Shown: positions 5,498 to 10,311 of the stretch, in pieces
How positions within the stretch are numbered: the stretch's first letter is position 1
How the letters are laid out: each line of letters begins with the position of its first letter
Assembly (NCBI GenBank): GCA_023434855.1
Contig: JAEYSJ010000226.1
Coordinates: 1 to 10,311, forward strand
Direction: 5' to 3'
DNA: 10,311 bases
Source of the DNA: Bacillota bacterium
Lineage (GTDB): Bacteria > Bacillota_C > Negativicutes > JAEYSJ01
Translations under genes and position numbers: made by a program
Notes under the pieces: generated by a model
The model's database searches: none
The model's input: only the letters and a program-made list of their open reading frames with translations
Told to the model about the DNA's origin: nothing

Positions 5498-6997
5498 TCA
5501 AGCCGTTATTCCATTGAGCTTCTTCAGATTATAATGACAAAGCTGAATAAATTGGGCTGCTTGAAAAGCTATTGGGAAAAATGTTAAACCGTGTTTCTCG
5601 ATATTGCCCTGCCCCAATAAATTCATGGTTATTTCATATTCCCGCCGAGCCAGCGATACTTCTTGACGCAGTTGAAAAATTTCAGCCATATAAAAATGAG
5701 CCAGCCAACAATCAGGCTTTAAATAAACCGCCTCTTTAAAACGCTGGACGGCTTCGTCATTATGCCCTTCCAATTTAGCCGCCATTCCGATCAACAGATA
5801 TGCTTCCAAAAAAAATTCATCAATTTTTAACGCCTTTATGCAAATATCTTTTACTGCAGCAGTCTTTTGCTGGTTAAGCAAGATGCTTGCTTTCAGGCCA
5901 TACGCTTTAAGACATACAGGTTCAACAGCAATAAGCTTCTCTAACATCGCCAACGCTTCATTATATTGTTTTGCCCCTGCCAATTCCAAAGCACCTTCGA
6001 AATTCGGCCCGTAATCCGCTGCCATACTTTCCTGTTTTACCTGCATTTCTTTGGAAGCGATTGCCACCTTTACAGACCTCATATTGCTGTTCTGTGAACT
6101 TGGCACAGTAGCTAGCCTGCGACGCCGAAGCGGTGCAGGAGTAGCTTTTTGCAGTTCATCATATACAACGCCTTGTTTCCGGTAAAAAAAAGTAGAATTT
6201 TCCTTGCCCAGTTTTAATGGTCCGGAATTATAATTTAGAATTTCAGTTGAACTGACAAACATTAATCCACCTTCAGCCAACAGGCCGGACAGCCGGTTAA
6301 ACAGCTCACACCGCCGTTCTTTAGAAAAATAAATAGCGACATTGCGAAAGAAGATTACATCCATTCTTTCCATTGTGGCCGGATATAAAGGCGCACACAA
6401 GTTTACCACAGCAAATGCAACCTTTTCCTTAACTGCCGCCTTGATGGAAAAGTGCCCGTTTGTTGTCCTGTCAAAATAATGCAAGCGTTTCTCTTCAGGA
6501 AAAGTTCTAAAAGAATACTCGCCAAAAATCCCATTCCGTGCCTTTTCAATTGCATTAACATCAACATCAACACCAACCACACTGAAATCCCATGTTTCTC
6601 CAGCACCGGGAATCTCGAGCAATTTTATAGCTAAGGAATACGCTTCTTCACCGGTTGAACACCCTGCGCTTAACAAGCGAAAAACGGGTTTATCCGTATG
6701 ATGCCTTAATCTATCCGTCAGGTGTCTAGCTAACACATCCAATTGCGCCGGTTCACGAAAGAAATATGTCTCGTTAACCGTAAGCAAACCGATAAAACTT
6801 AAAAATTCATCTTCCTTTAACCGTATGTAAGCAAGATACTCCGCCGCCTTTGACACCCCGCAGGCGGCCATACGCGCTCTGATTGCTTCTTTAATGTCAT
6901 TGCCCCGTTCCCCTTGAAATATCATTCCGTATCGTTCGCGGATAAGGCTAAGGAAAGGCTCAAGCGGCAGATATTCTTTCATTGTTTCATCACCCAT
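5498..6997 (-). CDS. cheR: CheR methyltransferase with C-terminal TPR repeats
   Basis: This enzyme methylates glutamates of the chemoreceptor using S-adenosylmethionine, opposing CheB. Residues about 10-65 are the helical N-terminal CheR domain. The catalytic part (about 70-275) shows TVNETYFFRE (73-82), the cofactor-binding AGCSTGEEAYSLA (111-123), VVGVDVD (140-146) and FFRNVAIYF (216-224). A basic, low-complexity linker (about 285-325, with RRRRL) leads to TPR-like helical repeats (about 333-470). At 499 residues it is far longer than a plain CheR (about 260-290). WspC in Pseudomonas has the same CheR-TPR layout. The ATG at 6997 has GGAGAG 6 nt upstream and overlaps the end of cheB by 19 nt. 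A second in-frame ATG at 6982 overlaps the cheB stop as ATGA and remains possible. The overlap implies translational coupling with cheB. Confidence 0.95.
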   Translation of the reverse strand: MGDETMKEYLPLEPFLSLIRERYGMIFQGERGNDIKEAIRARMAACGVSKAAEYLAYIRLKEDEFLSFIGLLTVNETYFFREPAQLDVLARHLTDRLRHHTDKPVFRLLSAGCSTGEEAYSLAIKLLEIPGAGETWDFSVVGVDVDVNAIEKARNGIFGEYSFRTFPEEKRLHYFDRTTNGHFSIKAAVKEKVAFAVVNLCAPLYPATMERMDVIFFRNVAIYFSKERRCELFNRLSGLLAEGGLMFVSSTEILNYNSGPLKLGKENSTFFYRKQGVVYDELQKATPAPLRRRRLATVPSSQNSNMRSVKVAIASKEMQVKQESMAADYGPNFEGALELAGAKQYNEALAMLEKLIAVEPVCLKAYGLKASILLNQQKTAAVKDICIKALKIDEFFLEAYLLIGMAAKLEGHNDEAVQRFKEAVYLKPDCWLAHFYMAEIFQLRQEVSLARREYEITMNLLGQGNIEKHGLTFFPIAFQAAQFIQLCHYNLKKLNGITA

Positions 6998-8013
6998 ACT
7001 ATTCTCTCCGAAATTTCATCCACTTGCAAAATCCAGTCTACAGCCCCCTTCTCAATAGCCCGTCCAGGCATACTATCCACTGTGCAAGACTGCTGGTCCT
7101 GCGCAATAGTAAGCCCGCCTGCGGCTTTGATTTTTTGCAGCCCTTGTACTCCATCATCACCCATTCCGGTTAAAATGATGCCAACTGCCGCCCGTCCATA
7201 AACCTGGGCCACGGAGAATAATAACTCATTACAGGAAGGATGATACCGTTGCTGTGCTAATGCGGGAAGCAATTCAATATTGTCATGTGAGGTCAGACGC
7301 ATGTTATATTCGGGAGGTGCAATCAAAACTTCTCCGGCTTTTAGCTTTGCCTGAGCAGAAGCAAGCCGCACATCAAGGGATGTCTTTTGATTCAGCCACG
7401 CTGCGAAGTCAGTCGCAAACCCTGCTGAAATATGCTGTGCTACCACAATTGGCGCCGGAAAATCCGCAGGAATACGAGACAATATTCTCTCCAGAATTTT
7501 CGGACCGCCTAAAGACGCGGCAATTGCCACAATCTTACGGCCAGAAGCAGCCTGCAAAATGTTACTCGCCTTTTTGGTGCATTCCAACATGGGTGTTTCT
7601 CGGGATATATGCCGGATAACCCGCACTCCGGCAAGCAATTTAATTTTGTGGCTGAAATTCGCGAAACATGCATCGCCAAACACTGGTTTTTCAATTACCT
7701 CAAGCGCTCCCCGGCTTACCGCCTCATAAGCTAATCTGGCGTCCGCCCGCGATGTCACAACTAATATTGGAACCGGACATTTCCGCATAATGGCTTCGAT
7801 AGCCTCAAGGCCATTCATAACAGGCATTTCAATATCCATTGTTATCAAATCCGGACGCAAATCTGTTGCCATTTCCACCGCCTGTGCCCCATTTACCGCC
7901 GTAGCGACAATTTCAATGGCCGGATCCGTCGCCAGCAATTCGATAATGATATCCCTCGCCAATTGGCTGTCATCAGCCACAATAAGCCGCACCTTATCCT
8001 TCCGGACATTCAT
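6979..8013 (-). CDS. cheB: CheB receptor methylesterase/deamidase
   Basis: This enzyme removes methyl groups from the chemoreceptor when its receiver is phosphorylated by CheA, giving adaptation. From ATG 8013 it has 344 residues. The receiver (about 8-125) has Asp14/Asp15 (ADDS), Asp60 in ITMDIEMP, Thr87 and Lys109-Pro. A linker leads to the esterase domain (about 155-340), where the catalytic triad is visible: Ser167 in ASLGGP, His194 in AQHIS and Asp287 in GMGDDG. All expected residues are present, so the enzyme should be active. A longer frame from TTG 8058 overlaps the MCP gene, but the ATG at 8013 has GGTGG 9 nt upstream and begins directly before the receiver, so it is preferred. The gene follows the MCP gene by 25 nt and overlaps cheR. 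In Wsp systems the equivalent is WspF. Confidence 0.95.
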   Translation of the reverse strand: MNVRKDKVRLIVADDSQLARDIIIELLATDPAIEIVATAVNGAQAVEMATDLRPDLITMDIEMPVMNGLEAIEAIMRKCPVPILVVTSRADARLAYEAVSRGALEVIEKPVFGDACFANFSHKIKLLAGVRVIRHISRETPMLECTKKASNILQAASGRKIVAIAASLGGPKILERILSRIPADFPAPIVVAQHISAGFATDFAAWLNQKTSLDVRLASAQAKLKAGEVLIAPPEYNMRLTSHDNIELLPALAQQRYHPSCNELLFSVAQVYGRAAVGIILTGMGDDGVQGLQKIKAAGGLTIAQDQQSCTVDSMPGRAIEKGAVDWILQVDEISERIVWVMKQ

Positions 8014-8022
8014 CAAGCCACA

Positions 8023-8027
8023 CCACC
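8023..8027 (-). promoter_or_regulatory. Ribosome binding site deciding the cheB start
   Basis: GGTGG on the minus strand lies 9 nt before the ATG at 8013 and just after the MCP stop codon (8039-8041). It favours this ATG over the upstream TTG at 8058. Confidence 0.55.
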
Positions 8028-8038
8028 GAAATAAAATA

Positions 8039-9964
8039 TTATATCTTAAATATTCCAACCAGCCGTTTTAGTTCTTCCGCCAGAGCCGCCAAATCTTTAC
8101 TCAGTGAATTGGTCTGTTGATTCATTTGCGAGTTTTCCCTGGTACCGTCCTGAATCTGCCGCAAAGCAGCCACAACTTGCTCACTGCCCGTTTGCTGCTG
8201 CTGTATGGAAAGTGATATCTGCTGCACAGCATCTGTCGTTTGTTCGGCAGCCTCTTGAATTTCACTGATTATGGAAGCAGTACGCCGGGAATAATCAAAT
8301 CCTTCCTCAATTCCTTTGCCATTGTTCTCCGAAGTAACAATCTGCCTGTTTACCGCTTTCATAATTTCATTAGTTTTTCCCTCAATTTCCTTGACTGATT
8401 CCATTACATTATCCGCTAGATGACGGATTTCCACTGCCACAACTCCGAAGCGCTTGCCTGCTTCTCCGGCGCTTGCCGCTTCCAAGGCCGCATTAAATGC
8501 AATAAGCCGGGTCTGGCTGGCAATATTGTTAATGATTTCCATTATTTTATTGATTTCTTGTGACTTTTGTCCGAGCGCTTCAATTTCCAGAATATTTCGC
8601 TGATTCTCACGATTAATCCCATCCATTTTTTCCATTAATGCTTCCACCTGAGCTACCCCATGCCGGCTTCGCTCCAAGGTCTCAACGGCAAGCTGAGCCA
8701 CTCCCTGGCTATGTTCCGCAATTTGCACACTAGTTGAGGCAAATTCTTCCATGGTGGCGGAAATCTCAGCGACCGAACTGGAAAGCTCCAGGGAAAAGCT
8801 GGCTTGCTGTTCAACAGTTTGCGCGGTATCTCCCGCATAAGAATTCACCTTGACGGTTTCTTCCGCAACTTTACTGATGATCTTGTGTAAATCCTGCAGC
8901 AAATCGTTAAACCATTTTGCCAAATCGCCAATTTCATCTTTGCTGCCGGATTGCAGGCGCAAGGTTAAATCATTGTTGAAGTCTTTGAGTTTATCGCTTA
9001 TCCGGGATAGCGGGCGTGTAACCAAGCGGTTTATTAATATTCCGGCAATAACAATAATAATTAAAGCAATCAACAGTGGCGTTCCTATGGCAATTTCCTT
9101 CATCGTCGAAAGCTGTTCGGTAACTTCCGCGACAGGAACATTCACGCACAACCCCCAGTTTACGCCTGAAACAGGCGCATATCCCATATATTTTTCCACC
9201 TTGTTCCAAGTATAACGGGCCACACCTTCACGTCCCTGCGTAACTTGCCCGGTCGCTTGCCGCAGATTCGCATCAACGCTTTTATCCTGCAACAAATTAT
9301 TTTTCATTGTTGTGTTTTTATCCGGATGCACAATAATCAAGCCGTCACCTTGAACAAGATATACATAGCCGGTTTTCCCCACATTAACCGCCCCAAGCCG
9401 CTGGACGAGTTCATCCAGCAAAACAGCGCCAGCCATAACTCCGATAACTTTTTCATCCTTTTTAATTGGAATTGCAACAATAGCAACCTGATTGCCGGTG
9501 TCTTTAGAAATTGTCGGATCGGAAATCATCGCCTTACCTTTCATTGCTTCTATAAAACCAGGCCAATCTTTTGCATTCCCGCCTTTATTTATTAGATTTC
9601 CGTTAGCATCCCTCATGCAAGAAAAATACTCGCCATATTCGTTGATAACGAATAATGCCTCATAATGATTCCGGCGTCCCATTTCGGCGGACAGATACTT
9701 AAATACTGCCTCACGTTCGCCGCTTTGAATTAATGGCAGATTCGCCAGCGTGGCAACATATGCTTTTTTTTCATCAAGCCATAAACCAACTTCCTTGCTC
9801 AAACTTTGCGACAACAGCATTACCGAGTGCTCCGCATATTCGGTAAGAGCTTTGCTGGCGCTTATATAAATTAAAAACGATGACACGCTAAGCGCTGCCA
9901 CTACCGCCAAAACAATAATCCCAATAAGTTTACTCTTAATACTGTTCTTAATGTTAAAAACCAC
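8039..9964 (-). CDS. Methyl-accepting chemotaxis protein (Cache-type sensor, HAMP)
   Basis: The membrane receptor of the system, 641 residues. A first membrane segment (about 12-35) leads to an extracytoplasmic sensor (about 38-288) of the double-Cache kind. Its two lobes are seen in YEALFVINEYGEYFS (101-115) and GYVYLVQGDGLIIVHP (199-214). A second membrane segment (about 290-311) is followed by a HAMP domain (312-364) with RPLSRISD and DEIGDLAKWFN. The coiled-coil signalling domain (about 370-635) has a hairpin tip, QTRLIAFNAALEA at 484-496, that differs from the usual QTNLLALNAAIEA. There is no C-terminal NWETF-type pentapeptide for tethering CheR, in keeping with the TPR-bearing CheR next door. 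I see no R-x-x-W amino-acid-binding pattern in the sensor, so the ligand is unknown. The start is GTG, supported by AAGGGGG 7 nt upstream. The gene is 60 nt after the cheW stop. Confidence 0.95.
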   Translation of the reverse strand: MVFNIKNSIKSKLIGIIVLAVVAALSVSSFLIYISASKALTEYAEHSVMLLSQSLSKEVGLWLDEKKAYVATLANLPLIQSGEREAVFKYLSAEMGRRNHYEALFVINEYGEYFSCMRDANGNLINKGGNAKDWPGFIEAMKGKAMISDPTISKDTGNQVAIVAIPIKKDEKVIGVMAGAVLLDELVQRLGAVNVGKTGYVYLVQGDGLIIVHPDKNTTMKNNLLQDKSVDANLRQATGQVTQGREGVARYTWNKVEKYMGYAPVSGVNWGLCVNVPVAEVTEQLSTMKEIAIGTPLLIALIIIVIAGILINRLVTRPLSRISDKLKDFNNDLTLRLQSGSKDEIGDLAKWFNDLLQDLHKIISKVAEETVKVNSYAGDTAQTVEQQASFSLELSSSVAEISATMEEFASTSVQIAEHSQGVAQLAVETLERSRHGVAQVEALMEKMDGINRENQRNILEIEALGQKSQEINKIMEIINNIASQTRLIAFNAALEAASAGEAGKRFGVVAVEIRHLADNVMESVKEIEGKTNEIMKAVNRQIVTSENNGKGIEEGFDYSRRTASIISEIQEAAEQTTDAVQQISLSIQQQQTGSEQVVAALRQIQDGTRENSQMNQQTNSLSKDLAALAEELKRLVGIFKI

Positions 9965-9971
9965 CCAAAAT

Positions 9972-9978
9972 CCCCCTT
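9972..9978 (-). promoter_or_regulatory. Ribosome binding site of the MCP gene (GTG start)
   Basis: AAGGGGG on the minus strand lies 7 nt before the GTG at 9964. The good spacing supports the non-ATG start, which directly precedes the first membrane segment. Confidence 0.65.
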
Positions 9979-10024
9979 ATTGATTTCGATCTTGGATCAC
10001 AAACGTCACACTTAATATCCTTTT

Positions 10025-10311
10025 CTAGCAGGAGCTGCCGCTCTGACAAAAACGCTCATTTTTATAGAAATCAAGCAGGACAATCATTCTCTGCTCCTTA
10101 AGGCTCACTCCCCATACGCCATATTGTTTGGCAGTTTTTTTCAAAAGAGACGGAATAGGACGAATATCCACGACGGGTATTGCGATTATGTCTTCGGGTT
10201 CATTGATGAGTATTGCCGGATAAGTTTCCCGGTCTTTCACCGCCAGCATTCTGGGAAAAGCATAACTTATAGGATCGCACGCAAGCAGTATATGAACAGC
10301 CAGTGTATGTG
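10025..10311 (-). CDS. cheW: CheW-like coupling protein, N-terminus beyond window
   Basis: This is probably the adaptor that joins the MCP to CheA. The frame is open from the window edge to a TAG at 10025-10027, giving 95 visible residues. An internal ATG at 10249 is not the start, because the reading continues upstream without a stop (ILLACDPISYAFPRM). The C-terminal CheW pattern is present: IIAIPVVDIRPIPSLL, then YGVWGVSLKEQRMIVLLDF, the strand pair that usually ends a CheW fold. Similarity is weaker than for the CheV in this window, as is common for the CheW proteins of Wsp-type systems. The short tail, with cysteines and serines, is unremarkable. A position directly before the MCP gene supports the call. 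The family is likely; which of the two CheW types of a Wsp system it matches cannot be told from the fragment. Confidence 0.75.
   Translation of the reverse strand, partial: HTLAVHILLACDPISYAFPRMLAVKDRETYPAILINEPEDIIAIPVVDIRPIPSLLKKTAKQYGVWGVSLKEQRMIVLLDFYKNERFCQSGSSC

Noticed and set aside
7254..7619. 121-codon plus-strand frame opposite cheB
   Set aside because: The minus-strand cheB frame over this stretch includes the methylesterase catalytic Ser and His; the plus-strand translation shows no domain.
9965..10024. Promoter or terminator between cheW and the MCP gene
   Set aside because: The 60-nt gap holds a good ribosome site but no clear -10/-35 pair and no stem followed by Ts; the two genes are probably co-transcribed.

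Overview
All genes in this window are read on the minus strand. They make up most of a chemosensory gene cluster that ends in a diguanylate cyclase. From 10311 downward the order is: the C-terminal part of a CheW-like coupling protein (cut by the window edge), a membrane chemoreceptor (MCP), CheB, a CheR with C-terminal TPR repeats, a CheA kinase fused to a receiver domain, a four-domain Hpt-REC-REC-GGDEF protein, and a stand-alone receiver. A clear intrinsic terminator (1040-1080) closes this block. A second, short transcription unit follows: an extended -10 promoter, a 61-residue excisionase-type helix-turn-helix protein, and a CheV (CheW-REC) that leaves the window exactly at its phospho-acceptor aspartate.

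The gene set (MCP, CheW, CheR-TPR, hybrid CheA-REC, CheB, GGDEF response regulator) matches the Wsp-type 'alternative cellular function' chemosensory systems best known from Pseudomonas. In those systems the output is cyclic-di-GMP rather than flagellar rotation. The inferred logic is as follows. The periplasmic or extracytoplasmic sensor of the MCP controls CheA through CheW. CheR and CheB set receptor methylation. CheA passes phosphate to its own receiver and to the diguanylate cyclase, whose own Hpt domain could extend the path into a multi-step relay. The stand-alone receiver may be a second output or a phosphate sink. These wiring statements are inference from domain content.

Codon use, AT-rich spacers, strong purine-rich Shine-Dalgarno sequences and the presence of CheV suggest a member of the Bacillota. 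The Sporomusa/Pelosinus side (Negativicutes) is a guess that the sequence alone cannot confirm.

Two non-coding structures deserve attention. One is a 106-bp element bounded by perfect 18-bp inverted repeats between cheA and the cyclase gene. The other is a pair of different 9-bp direct repeats, each with exactly 11-bp spacing, in the promoter region of the HTH-cheV unit. No rRNA, tRNA, CRISPR or transposase gene is seen, and no stretch longer than 300 bases lacks a gene.
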